A DNA stretch of 23,558 nt, taken from positions 1 through 23,558 of the forward strand of contig JAUWXH010000001.1 of the NCBI GenBank assembly GCA_030616465.1. The letters are read 5' to 3'. The notes beneath the pieces were generated by a model. That model worked only from the letters and a program-made list of their open reading frames with translations. It was not told the origin of the DNA and did not search any database. Of the stretch, positions 1 to 8,143 are shown piece after piece (position 1 is the first letter of the stretch; each line of letters begins with the position of its first letter). The DNA is from Planctomycetota bacterium. Lineage in GTDB: Bacteria > Planctomycetota > Phycisphaerae > UBA1845 > Fen-1342. The position numbers and the translations under genes were made by a program.

Positions 1-2065
1 CGTGCAGCCGAACCTCTGTTTTCAGGCCCGTCATTCCGCGGCAGCTTCCATGGAACGTGATCTGTTGGAAGCACCCCGGCAATTCCCGGCGCTTCAGGGC
101 GCGCGCCGTCGCGCTCGAACGCTGGAGGTCCAGCCCTTTGAGAACCTCGCGCCACTGCTTGTGGCCACTGTACGCCCGCGGCTCGGGGCCCGGGATTTGT
201 TCGTGGATGATGCGCCCGAACGAAAGCCTCTTGTGGTCGCGGACCAGTTCCCGGCGCAACTGCTTGTCGAAGATTCTCCGGACCAGGCCGGTTCGAGGGT
301 TGACCCGCACGTGGTAATAACGGTTCTCAAGCGAGTCTTTGGGGTCCCTGGTAACCGACCATTTCAGGACTTTCGGGGCCGCGTCTTTGACGACGCGGAG
401 GACTTTGTATCCGGCGGCGGGCACGTCCTTCAGTGGGATGCGCAGTTCGTTTTGAGGGTCCTGCCGGTGCTCGTGCCAGTATGGTACGGCGCGGCCTGTC
501 TCCGCGTCGGTGAGCCGGTCGATGCGATAGCCGGACAGCGGCCGCTGCACGCACTCCAGCTCCGCCACGCCGCTGCGCGGCCAGGGCAGCGGGTTGTAAA
601 TGACAACGCTTGGCGAATCCGGCAGAGCGGCGTGCCCGATGCGCCCCAGGACCGCGGTGAACGCCGACTCCGATTCCAGCCGCGCTTCGTAGAAATGCCG
701 GCGCTTGTACTGCCACTGCATCTTCGCGAAGTCGCCCTGCGGTTGGGCAACGCTGCTCGAAGCTCCCCAAGTATGCTCGCAGGCGAGGTGGGCAGCGTCG
801 TAGACCCGGGCGAGTGAATCGGTGGGAAAACACGCTGACTGATCCGTCGCACACAGGAACGAGGCGGCGATGCCGACGGCCCTTGCGAGGTGCTGCGCCT
901 CGCGGGTGTAGCGGACCTCGTCGGCAGCGCTGCCCAGTCCGAACGCCCAGTAATCCGGCCAGTGGCCGCGATAGGCGGGGATTTCGTCAGGCCAGGTTCG
1001 GCGGACGTATCGGAACCATCGACTTAAAGTGTCCAGACGCAGTGTCGGGTTAATGAACCGCTGGCTCCACGCGCGGGCCGTCAGGCTGGGACGAATGGTC
1101 GGCGGGGCACAATCCGAAGGTGTCCCTGACATGAGCAACAACACGCGGTCATAAGGGTAGCCTCGCCGGGTGAGGTCCGAGAGGTACTCTGCCACACCGG
1201 CCATGCTCTCGTCCACGCCTTTATCAATGCCGAAGCGATTGCCCAGCAGATACACCTCGCCATGCCAGACCAGGATGCGTTTGCCGTCCGGTGATTCCCA
1301 CCAGAGCGGCGTCGGGCGGTGCAGCGGGCAACGCGCCATGTAGTCGTTGATTGCCACCGAAAGGGTGTGCACGCCCAGGTCGTGTAGGGCGGCCGGGTAG
1401 ACCCACGGCCAGCCGTTAACGTCGCAGGCCATGCCGCTGCTGACGGGAATTCGATGTCGCCGGGCGAAATCATTGATGAAGTCAAATGACCGCAGCACTT
1501 GCTCTGTGCCGGGCAGGTCCGTCATTTGCAGAAAGCCGGCGGTCGCTTCGATGGAACCGCGGCGGAGATGGCCGACCAAGGCGCGTAGCTGCCGGCGCGA
1601 CGCAAAACGCTCGAAGTTCTGAAGATGGTAGGCCGTCTCGATGGTCCAACGAAAACGCGCCGGCTCCGGAAAACCTTTGGTCTGATCGACAATGGCCATT
1701 GCTTCCAGCAGAAACTCGTAGAAAGCCCGGTCGATGTTGGGCTGGTAGTCCATGTACCCGAGGTCGGTATGCGTATGGTTTACGAGATGGATGGTCCAAG
1801 GTCGCGGCGGCTGGACCCGCGTGCGCGCAGTTTGGCCATCCACCTCTACGCTGAGTGAGCGCGGGGCGTCAACAGCAGCGAAGCTGATCCACTGCGTGCT
1901 GTGACCGTGTGGGATTTTGCCCCGTATCGAATCCCGGTGTCCGCCGATGCGATAGGACACGACGCAGGCTCGGGGGCGGCCGGGGTTCTCGATCTTCAGC
2001 GACGCGAGCTGTTGCCCGTCTCGTTGAACCAGATCCGTGGATGCGAGCTCGATCTTAAGCGACAC
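1..2065 (-). CDS. GH38-type alpha-mannosidase-like protein (DUF5054-like), C-terminus beyond left edge
   Basis: I translated the minus strand by hand. The frame is open from a GTG at 2065 down to base 1, giving at least 688 residues with no stop. The GTG is preceded by a strong Shine-Dalgarno AGGGGAG five bases upstream, which decides the start. Residues 1-90 look like a beta-rich accessory segment. A GH38-like metal-binding motif NHTHTDLGY follows at about 96-104 (His97, His99, Asp101). Then come CDVNGWPW near 214-221, whose Asp215 is the candidate nucleophile, and EHTWG near 430-434. This HTH.DLGY / DVNGW / EHTWG pattern is what I associate with GH38-related proteins annotated with DUF5054. 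There is no signal peptide, so a cytoplasmic location is likely. The substrate is not readable from sequence; alpha-mannoside hydrolysis is the family expectation. It is divergent from the 2275 gene. Confidence 0.8.
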   Translation of the reverse strand, partial: MSLKIELASTDLVQRDGQQLASLKIENPGRPRACVVSYRIGGHRDSIRGKIPHGHSTQWISFAAVDAPRSLSVEVDGQTARTRVQPPRPWTIHLVNHTHTDLGYMDYQPNIDRAFYEFLLEAMAIVDQTKGFPEPARFRWTIETAYHLQNFERFASRRQLRALVGHLRRGSIEATAGFLQMTDLPGTEQVLRSFDFINDFARRHRIPVSSGMACDVNGWPWVYPAALHDLGVHTLSVAINDYMARCPLHRPTPLWWESPDGKRILVWHGEVYLLGNRFGIDKGVDESMAGVAEYLSDLTRRGYPYDRVLLLMSGTPSDCAPPTIRPSLTARAWSQRFINPTLRLDTLSRWFRYVRRTWPDEIPAYRGHWPDYWAFGLGSAADEVRYTREAQHLARAVGIAASFLCATDQSACFPTDSLARVYDAAHLACEHTWGASSSVAQPQGDFAKMQWQYKRRHFYEARLESESAFTAVLGRIGHAALPDSPSVVIYNPLPWPRSGVAELECVQRPLSGYRIDRLTDAETGRAVPYWHEHRQDPQNELRIPLKDVPAAGYKVLRVVKDAAPKVLKWSVTRDPKDSLENRYYHVRVNPRTGLVRRIFDKQLRRELVRDHKRLSFGRIIHEQIPGPEPRAYSGHKQWREVLKGLDLQRSSATARALKRRELPGCFQQITFHGSCRGMTGLKTEVRLH

Positions 2066-2110
2066 TGGTGCTCCCCTAGCGTCAGTCCAAAAGGTTGTCG
2101 CCACCTTCTT

Positions 2111-2138
2111 AGTATACGGCCCCGCGCGGGCTCGTCAT
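2111..2138 (-). promoter_or_regulatory. putative sigma70-type promoter for the GH38-like gene
   Basis: On the minus strand, ATGACG (2133-2138) and TATACT (2111-2116) are separated by 16 bases. Transcription would begin near 2104, leaving a leader of about 40 bases before the GTG at 2065. Spotted by eye; planctomycete promoters are poorly defined. Confidence 0.4.
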
Positions 2139-2162
2139 CGGTTCGCTCCGCGCGACGGGCGC

Positions 2163-2190
2163 TTGACAGCGGCGGCGGCGCACCTAACGT
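2163..2190 (+). promoter_or_regulatory. putative promoter for the 2275-5253 gene pair
   Basis: A perfect TTGACA lies at 2163-2168, followed after 16 bases by a weak -10 TAACGT (2185-2190). This would give a leader of about 75-80 bases before the ATG at 2275. The spacer is a GC-rich run (GGC repeats). The weak -10 keeps confidence low. Confidence 0.35.
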
Positions 2191-2274
2191 GGCTTCTCTC
2201 CGCCGACCTAGGGTGAGGTTCGCCTGCTGGGACAGGGCAGAATCGCTGCGCGTCGGGCGGACGGGATCGCTCAA

Positions 2275-3399
2275 ATGGGATACGCCTACACACCGGGACT
2301 GATCATCGCGGAGAACACCATCGTCCGCAAAGTCCGCGGCCTCCCGCTAAAAGGGGAGGTGCTCGTTCGCATCGGGCAACGCGTACGGGCCGAGGAAGTC
2401 GTCGCCGAGGCTAAGCTGCCCGGCGAGGTCCGACCTGTCAACGTGGCGAGCGAGCTTGGGATCGTCCCCGACGAGTTGCCCGACGTACTGCTCAAAAACG
2501 AAGGTGATCCCGTCGCCAAGGACGAGCCGTTTGCGCGCACACGCGGTTTATTCGGGCTGTTCAAAAGTGAGTGCCGTGCGCCGATTGAGGGCACGATCGA
2601 ATCGGTGTCGGCGGTGACGGGCCAGGCGGTTATCCGAGGCCGACCGAAACCACTGCGGAAACTGGCGTATGTCGCCGGCACGATCGTTGACGTGCGCGAA
2701 GGCGTATCGGCGACCGTCGAGGCGCCCGGGACGCTCATCCAGGGTATATTCGGGCTGGCCGGTGAGGCCGTCGGTACGCTCGAGTTAGCCGTGGAATCAC
2801 CGGATGCCGTCCTGGATGCCGATCGAATCACTCCCGAGCACGCGGGTAAGGTCATCGTGGGCGGCAGCTTGGTGACAGCGGACGCCATCAAGGCGGCAGT
2901 CGCGCACGGCGTCAAGGGCATTGTCAGCGGCGGCCTGAACGATGCGGACGTGCGGGCTACGCTGGGGTACGAGTTGGGGGTGGCGATCACCGGGGAGGAG
3001 TCCCTGGGGGTGACAGTCATTATTACGGAAGGATTCGGCAAGATCAGCATGGCCGGGGCCACGTTCGAATTGTTGCGGAAACACAGCGGTCGGCTGGCGA
3101 GTGTCAATGGCACCACGCAAATCCGCGCGGGCGTCATCCGCCCTGAGATCGTTATTCCACTCGACGACGTGCCGGCGACGCAGGTGAACGGGCATGAAGG
3201 GGGCGGAGTGCTTCGGGTCGGCACGCGCCTGCGTGCAATTCGCGAGCCGTATTTCGGGCGTCTGGGACGGTGTACCGCTGTCCCACCCGAGCTCGAGACG
3301 CTCACGACCGAGGCTCGGGTCCGCGTGCTCGAGGTGGAGTTCGACGACGGCCAACGCGCGATCCTGCCACGGGCCAATGTCGAGCTGATAGAGGCGTGA
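2275..3399 (+). CDS. uncharacterised GlmL-neighbour protein with lipoyl-like segments and KOW-like C-terminus
   Basis: The product has 374 residues, no signal peptide and no membrane segment. Residues about 22-58 (GEVLVRIGQRVRAEEVVAEA then LPGEVRPVNV) and about 100-140 (CRAPIEGTIESVS to VAGTIVDV) have the 'APxxGxV..V.VG..V..G..VA' rhythm of biotinyl/lipoyl or RnfC-like barrel-sandwich folds. No conserved Lys in an MKM context is visible, so a covalent cofactor is not supported. Residues about 190-270 look like an alpha/beta domain rich in Gly (VIVGGSLVTADAIKAAVA), and about 312-372 resemble a small beta-barrel or KOW-like unit. The next gene, encoding a GlmL-type ATPase, starts 27 bases downstream, so the two are probably one operon and act together. 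I do not recognise an assigned function. The Shine-Dalgarno before the ATG is weak. Possible roles are a scaffold, or a partner in reactivating a B12 enzyme. Confidence 0.85.
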   Translation: MGYAYTPGLIIAENTIVRKVRGLPLKGEVLVRIGQRVRAEEVVAEAKLPGEVRPVNVASELGIVPDELPDVLLKNEGDPVAKDEPFARTRGLFGLFKSECRAPIEGTIESVSAVTGQAVIRGRPKPLRKLAYVAGTIVDVREGVSATVEAPGTLIQGIFGLAGEAVGTLELAVESPDAVLDADRITPEHAGKVIVGGSLVTADAIKAAVAHGVKGIVSGGLNDADVRATLGYELGVAITGEESLGVTVIITEGFGKISMAGATFELLRKHSGRLASVNGTTQIRAGVIRPEIVIPLDDVPATQVNGHEGGGVLRVGTRLRAIREPYFGRLGRCTAVPPELETLTTEARVRVLEVEFDDGQRAILPRANVELIEA

Positions 3400-3426
3400 C
3401 TGAAATGAAGGCGGATCGCTAATCCT

Positions 3427-5253
3427 ATGCCGGACGGCGACAACATCGACACCATCCTGGCGACCGACTGCGGATCGACCACAACCAAGGCAATCCTGAT
3501 TGAGAAGAAGGATGGCGAATATCGGCTGATCACACGCGGCGAGGCCCCGACCACGGTCGAGGCGCCCGCGGAGGACGTCACGCGCGGCGTGATCAACGCT
3601 GTTGGCGAGGTGGAGGATCTGACCGGCCGGGAGTTCATCAAGAATGACGCGATCTGCTGCCCACGCGAGGGCGCTGTCGGTTGCGACGCGTATGTCGGGA
3701 CGAGCAGCGCGGGCGGCGGGCTGCAAATGATGGTTGCCGGCGCGGCCCAAAAAATGACCGCCGAGAGCGCCCAGCGCGCCGCGCTCGGGGCCGGCGCGAT
3801 AGTGATGGACGCGCTGGCGGTGGACGACCGACGCCAGCCGCACGAACGGATCGAACGAATTCGCAGTAAGCGGCCGGACATGATCTTGCTGTCGGGTGGA
3901 ACGGACGGCGGCACGAAGACGCATCCGGTCGCGATGGCGCAGATTGTCGCTGCCGCAGAGGCGCGGCCGCGCTTCGGGGCGGGGTTCAAGTTGCCGGTCA
4001 TCTACGCAGGCAATGCGGAGGTCCAGGACGAGATCAAGCGCATTTTGGGCGAGAAGGCGGCGCTCTACGTCACGGAGAATATTCGCCCGCAGTTGGAGAC
4101 GGAGAATCTCGGGCCGGCCCGCGGCAAAATCCACGATCTGTTTCTCGAACACGTCATGGCCCAGGCGCCCGGTTACAGCAAGCTAATGGGCTGGACAACC
4201 GTGCCGCTCATGCCGACCCCCGCCGCCGTCGGACTGATCATGCAGTTGATCGCGGAACAGGAAGGCATCCAGGTTGTCGGCGTGGACATCGGCGGAGCGA
4301 CTACCGATGTTTTCAGTGTGCTGCGCAGTGACCGGGACGACCCGGGCAGCGCGAACGTCTTCAACCGGACCGTCAGTGCCAACCTGGGCATGAGCTACAG
4401 CATCTTCAACGTGGTTGCGGAGGCCGGTTTTGAGAACGTGATGCGCTGGGTGCCGCTCGAGCTGGACGAGCGGGACATCCGCAACCGCATTCGCAACAAG
4501 ATGATACGTCCGACCACCATCCCTCAGACACTAGAGGAATTGATGATCGAGCAGGCGCTTTGCCGTGAGGCGCTGCGCCTGGCATTCGTGCAACATAAGG
4601 CGATGGCCGTCGGGCTCAAGGGAGTCCAACAGCAGCGCACGATTGCCGATATATTCACACAAGCGGCGACAGGGCGGACATTAGTGGACATGCTGGGGCT
4701 CGACATGATTGTCGGCTCCGGCGGCGTGCTCTCTCATGCCCCCCGGCGCAGTCAGGCTGCGCTGATGATGGTAGATGGCTTCCAGCCTGAAGGCTTCACC
4801 GAGTTGGCGGTCGATTCGATCTTCATGATGCCGCAACTGGGAGTGCTCAGCACGGTGAACAAGCGGGCGGCGCTGGACGTATTCCACAAGGATTGCTTGA
4901 TCCGGCTCGGCTGGTGTATCGCGCCGCGCGGCACGGGCAAAGAGGGGCGCGCGTGTATGCGCGTGGAGGTTCGCACCGATAGCGGCGTAGAGAGCCACGA
5001 GCTGGTCGTTGGCGAGCTCAAGCGCGTCCCGCTCGAACCCGAGACGAAGGCAACAGTCACGGTAACGCCGGCCAAGGGGTTTGACGTTGGTGCGGGCCCG
5101 CGGCAAACGGTGTCGCGCGAAGTTGCCGGCGGCGTGGTTGGGCTGGTTCTGGACGCCCGCGGGCGCCCGTTTGCTCCGCCAGAGGAGCCCGCGCCCCGGT
5201 TGCATAAGCTCGCCGAGTGGAACGCTGCCCTCGACGTTTACCCCGCGGTTTAA
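3427..5253 (+). CDS. glmL: MutL/GlmL-family ASKHA ATPase (glutamate mutase-associated), long form
   Basis: The product has 608 residues. It shows actin/Hsp70-type nucleotide-binding motifs: phosphate-1 loop ATDCGSTTTK at 12-21, LSGGTDGGTKTHP at about 155-167, and phosphate-2 motif GVDIGGATTDV at 285-295. This order and the surrounding text match the GlmL/MutL family, encoded beside the coenzyme-B12-dependent glutamate mutase subunits and thought to reactivate or chaperone the mutase. It is unrelated to the DNA mismatch-repair protein MutL. Typical members are about 450-470 residues by my recollection. This one carries an extra C-terminal part of roughly 130-150 residues, ending in a beta-rich segment (about 515-590). 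No mutase subunit lies in the window, so its client is unknown. It is predicted cytoplasmic and co-transcribed with the 2275 gene. The RBS is weak. Confidence 0.9.
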   Translation: MPDGDNIDTILATDCGSTTTKAILIEKKDGEYRLITRGEAPTTVEAPAEDVTRGVINAVGEVEDLTGREFIKNDAICCPREGAVGCDAYVGTSSAGGGLQMMVAGAAQKMTAESAQRAALGAGAIVMDALAVDDRRQPHERIERIRSKRPDMILLSGGTDGGTKTHPVAMAQIVAAAEARPRFGAGFKLPVIYAGNAEVQDEIKRILGEKAALYVTENIRPQLETENLGPARGKIHDLFLEHVMAQAPGYSKLMGWTTVPLMPTPAAVGLIMQLIAEQEGIQVVGVDIGGATTDVFSVLRSDRDDPGSANVFNRTVSANLGMSYSIFNVVAEAGFENVMRWVPLELDERDIRNRIRNKMIRPTTIPQTLEELMIEQALCREALRLAFVQHKAMAVGLKGVQQQRTIADIFTQAATGRTLVDMLGLDMIVGSGGVLSHAPRRSQAALMMVDGFQPEGFTELAVDSIFMMPQLGVLSTVNKRAALDVFHKDCLIRLGWCIAPRGTGKEGRACMRVEVRTDSGVESHELVVGELKRVPLEPETKATVTVTPAKGFDVGAGPRQTVSREVAGGVVGLVLDARGRPFAPPEEPAPRLHKLAEWNAALDVYPAV

Positions 5254-5262
5254 CAGCCCTCG

Positions 5263-5580
5263 TTACGTCTCGGCCTTGTCATCGGCATTTACGCCGTTCT
5301 CTCGGCGGTTCCGTCGCTGCCTGTCAAGTTCTTCAACCCGGAGCACAAGCCGTTCGATGTTGTCGGGGTCGCGCAGGAACGCGGCCAACTCTCCCGCGTT
5401 CACGCGCAGCAGCGACTCGATGATCGGGCGGAACCCAAGCACGGCGTGCGCTCCAATCCCCGCCAGCGGCTTGTGGGCTTCGAGCAGGAATACGGCTGCG
5501 GTACCCAGGCTGCGATCAACGATCCGTGCAGCCCAGAGCTCGATCAGTTCGTCCCGGCGTGCTTCGCTCAGTTCAAACAT
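5263..5580 (-). CDS. small conserved-looking hypothetical protein, about 105 residues
   Basis: The product has about 105 residues starting at the ATG at 5580 (MFELSEARRDELIELWAAR). It is organised as an amphipathic N-terminal helix, a hydrophobic stretch around 27-58 (VFLLEAHKPLAGIGAHAVLG, then FRPIIESLL), a helix with FLRDPDNIERLVLRVEELDR, and a charged tail. The frame is open upstream to 5700, so a longer form is possible, but that extension reads like non-coding sequence and no clear Shine-Dalgarno decides. It is convergent with the GlmL gene, with only nine bases between the stops, and lies 121 bases downstream of the secreted-protein gene on the same strand. The hydrophobic segment with LEAHKPL may be a peripheral membrane or packing helix. 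Function unknown. Confidence 0.7.
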   Translation of the reverse strand: MFELSEARRDELIELWAARIVDRSLGTAAVFLLEAHKPLAGIGAHAVLGFRPIIESLLRVNAGELAAFLRDPDNIERLVLRVEELDRQRRNRRENGVNADDKAET

Positions 5581-5701
5581 GCGTGCCGCCGCACCCAAAC
5601 CAGCAGACTCTACCGCTCGAAGACCAGGTGGGATTCTCCGGGTTGCGGTGGGGATTCGCAACCGTCCGCGTGCTCCCTGCCGGGTCGGCGAAGCGCACAC
5701 G

Positions 5702-7669
5702 TCACTCAGGCTGCTTGGCTAGCAGACCCAGAGGAGTCTCGGGTGCCTCGTCCACATCGAGGTCCGCGAGTACGACGTACCCGAGTTTGTGCTCGACCAA
5801 AAACCAACCGACGATGCTCTCGTTGCCGGGGCGCCCCTTCGTCTCGAGCAGGTGCATGAGCGGCTCGGCCGCATCAAACCGCAGGAAGAGCACGTCCTTC
5901 TCCGGCCCCTGGCGACGCGGTACCCGCAGCCACGCCAGCGACTTCCAGTTGTAGTCGAGATCGTTGTTGAGCCGCGCGTTGTCCTCGGCGGGGTCGGCGA
6001 TCCACGGCGAGGTCACCGCGTCCTTCGGCACATCGAGGAACAGATGCTGCGGCGGCGTGTATTCCCTGCCCTGGTTGTCCTTACGCGGCTTGCCGCCGGT
6101 CCTGATCTCGAGTGTAGCGATGCCGGTCAGGTCACGCAGGGCCGCCTCATCGAGCCGTGGCAGTTCGAGCCAGGGGCTGTCGTTGATGTCCGCCCATTTG
6201 TAGAAACGGGGGCTCTTGAAGTCGTGCACGAGCGGCGTCGCGAGCGGCACCGGCCGGCGATCGCCCGGGAGCGGGAAGGTGGTGACGCCGTCCGGCTGCC
6301 GTCCCGAGCCGTCCGTGTCGCAGAAGCGTACGCGGAACTCGACGATGTGGTTGTCGTTCGGCAACTCAAGCACGAGCGTGTTGACGCCTCCCTCCAGCGT
6401 CGCGTACGTCACTTTCTCGAAGAGCTTCCCGTCATCCTCGGAATAGTTCCAACCCCAGCCGTCGCGGATTATGACGCCGTTCAGCCAGAGCTTGAACCGT
6501 TCGTCGGCCGCGGCCCACAGACGCACCTCTCTCTTGTCCCGCGACTCGACGTACGTGCGGAAATAGTAGGTGCCCGAGCCGAACTCCCGGTTGTCGTCGC
6601 CCCGCATGTCCAAGATGTTGAAGTGCGTGTACTTGCCCATCTTCATCTCGGCCAGCCGCCCCGCGGACGCCGGCGCCGTCGTGATCTCCCGCGCCTTGCC
6701 GCCCTCCGTCGGGCCGAACTTCACCCACTGGCCGATGGCACGCGAGATGTACGGATCGATCGGCGTCCAGCGCCGCCACATGCCTGGACGGATGACGTGC
6801 ATCATCGTGTCGCGGCGCATCGACAGCCACGGCCAGGCATCCAGCTCGATGTCTTCGCGGTAGCCGATCTTGGGCAGCACGTAGTTGGTCCAGAGCGTTT
6901 CCTTGTCGGGATAGGGCATCATGTTGCTGGTGGCCGAGGCTTGCTGGTTGAGCCATTCGTGCAGGGCGACGTAGCCGGTGCGGTGCGGACGCTTCGCTTC
7001 GCCATAGAAGGCGGTATCCGACGTGCCACAGCCCTTGATGCCGCCCACCGCGCCGATGGTGCCGCCGTGTGGGCCGGCCCGCAGACCTTTCGAGTTGTAG
7101 ATCGAGTTATAGCTTTGGTAGTCGCCGCGCTCGAAGGGAACGTACTTGTCGAGGAACGCGCGCTGTTGGCCCGCCCAGAACTCCCAGTTCTCGTCGGTCT
7201 TCACCTCGAGCGGCTCATCGATGACCTTGATGTCGGTCCGCAGCCAGGCGTTGCCCAAGGAGTACACGTAAACCAGCTCTTCGAACTCGCGCCACTGCTC
7301 CAGCGCCCATTTGAGCTCGGCTGAGGTCATCGACGTGGTCTTCTTGCCGACCACGGTTTCCTTATCACCCTCGCGCTTGACCGCGGTCGCCTCCGTCGTG
7401 GGAAACACCAACAGCACCGCCTTGATCGTGTTGGGCGGCTGCGGGTTCGCCGCGGCCTTCTTCTTGAGGATCTCGTACTGTTCCCAGATGAGATCGGGCG
7501 TCGGCCAATTCCGGCCCAGGCCGCCGTATTGATTGATCTCGATCTTGTAGTCCTCCCACACCAGGTACTTGCCGGTGGGATTCTCGATCTTCGGGGCTAG
7601 TGGAGCCTGCGCTTGCGCGATGCACTGCGCCGCAAGCATGCAAACAGTTACCGCCAGAATCCTCCGCAT
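5702..7669 (-). CDS. secreted protein of unknown function with beta-sandwich domain and HExxN site
   Basis: The product has 655 residues from the ATG at 7669, which has AGGAG about eight bases upstream and is immediately followed by a signal peptide (MRRILAVTVCMLAAQCIAQA, cleavage near 20-22). The open frame extends upstream to 7885, but that part has no coding character. Residues 30-320 hold an N-terminal domain with GCGTSDTAFYGEAKRPHRTG near 213-232 and ALHEWLNQQ at 235-243. The latter looks like a zincin HExxH helix whose second His is replaced by Asn. Residues about 365-455 form a sugar-binding-like or PA14-like beta-sandwich (KLWLNGVIIRDGWGW at about 393-407). The C-terminal 200 residues are not recognised. 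It is probably periplasmic or extracellular and may bind glycan or be a degenerate metallopeptidase. It is divergent from the GH51 gene. Confidence 0.85.
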   Translation of the reverse strand: MRRILAVTVCMLAAQCIAQAQAPLAPKIENPTGKYLVWEDYKIEINQYGGLGRNWPTPDLIWEQYEILKKKAAANPQPPNTIKAVLLVFPTTEATAVKREGDKETVVGKKTTSMTSAELKWALEQWREFEELVYVYSLGNAWLRTDIKVIDEPLEVKTDENWEFWAGQQRAFLDKYVPFERGDYQSYNSIYNSKGLRAGPHGGTIGAVGGIKGCGTSDTAFYGEAKRPHRTGYVALHEWLNQQASATSNMMPYPDKETLWTNYVLPKIGYREDIELDAWPWLSMRRDTMMHVIRPGMWRRWTPIDPYISRAIGQWVKFGPTEGGKAREITTAPASAGRLAEMKMGKYTHFNILDMRGDDNREFGSGTYYFRTYVESRDKREVRLWAAADERFKLWLNGVIIRDGWGWNYSEDDGKLFEKVTYATLEGGVNTLVLELPNDNHIVEFRVRFCDTDGSGRQPDGVTTFPLPGDRRPVPLATPLVHDFKSPRFYKWADINDSPWLELPRLDEAALRDLTGIATLEIRTGGKPRKDNQGREYTPPQHLFLDVPKDAVTSPWIADPAEDNARLNNDLDYNWKSLAWLRVPRRQGPEKDVLFLRFDAAEPLMHLLETKGRPGNESIVGWFLVEHKLGYVVLADLDVDEAPETPLGLLAKQPE

Positions 7670-7708
7670 CCGCTCATCTCCTTCCACGACCGTTGCCGTA
7701 CAAACAGA

Positions 7709-7738
7709 ATCATAGTGCTCTGGGCAGCCCGGTGGCAG
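7709..7738 (-). promoter_or_regulatory. putative promoter for the secreted-protein gene
   Basis: On the minus strand, CTGCCA (7733-7738) and TATGAT (7709-7714) are 18 bases apart. Transcription would start near 7702, with a leader of about 33 bases before the ATG at 7669 and its AGGAG site. Read by eye. Confidence 0.4.
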
Positions 7739-8143
7739 CGTTGCACGGTCGAGTACAACGCCTCCACCCGAGGCGCTGATCATGCCGTCGGCTCGCCGCA
7801 GAACAGCATCCGTGGGGATGTTACGCGGAGAACAGGCGGCAAAACAAGGCAGTCCGAAGCTGACATCATGACCGGCGCGCCGCAAGAGGGTTGCGCTGAC
7901 ATGCCATTACGGCACCGGCCAACTGGACTTCAATCGGGCCGCGAGGTATACGACCGTGATGGCGCGGAGCCTCGGCGTGGCCAGCCAGCCGGCGTTGATT
8001 CGGGCGGCGTTTTCCGACAACGCGCTCGGCCGAGCGGGCGATGTGCGGGGCGATGGCGTCGTTGTTCGGTAACACGGCGGACGCCGATTCACGCGGTGAT
8101 CGCGTTCAGCAAACCGACCTCCAGCCGTCGGGAGTACGAAGCG
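7739..8143 (+). other. intergenic region between divergent genes, with a possible gene remnant
   Basis: About 400 bases with no convincing complete gene. It should contain the promoter of the GH51 gene, but I could not pick convincing -35/-10 boxes. A plus-strand frame from 7872 to the TAA at 8070-8072 reads like real protein (around LGVASQPALIRAAFSDNALG and GDVRGDGVVVR). It has no good upstream start; the only internal ATG is at 7959. It may be the tail of a decayed gene. Confidence 0.4.

Noticed and set aside
2..817. Long plus-strand open frame of 271 codons at the left edge.
   Set aside because: It is antisense to the GH38-like gene, whose minus-strand frame has recognisable motifs. The plus-strand text is Arg/Pro/Val-rich shadow sequence.
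327..1799. Several shorter minus-strand frames suggesting a frameshifted pseudogene.
   Set aside because: Base-by-base translation of the third minus frame from 2065 stays open with conserved motifs. The short frames are shadows.
2169..2184. GGC-rich run resembling a short tandem repeat.
   Set aside because: Only about four units in high-GC DNA; no evidence beyond base composition.
2286..4152. Minus-strand open frames of 571 and 451 codons opposite the GlmL pair.
   Set aside because: Ser/Pro/Arg-rich text without domains, fully antisense to two genes with clear family motifs; typical of high-GC DNA.
7670..7885. N-terminal extension of the secreted protein to a start at 7885.
   Set aside because: It would bury an evident signal peptide and the AGGAG ribosome site; the extension has no coding character.
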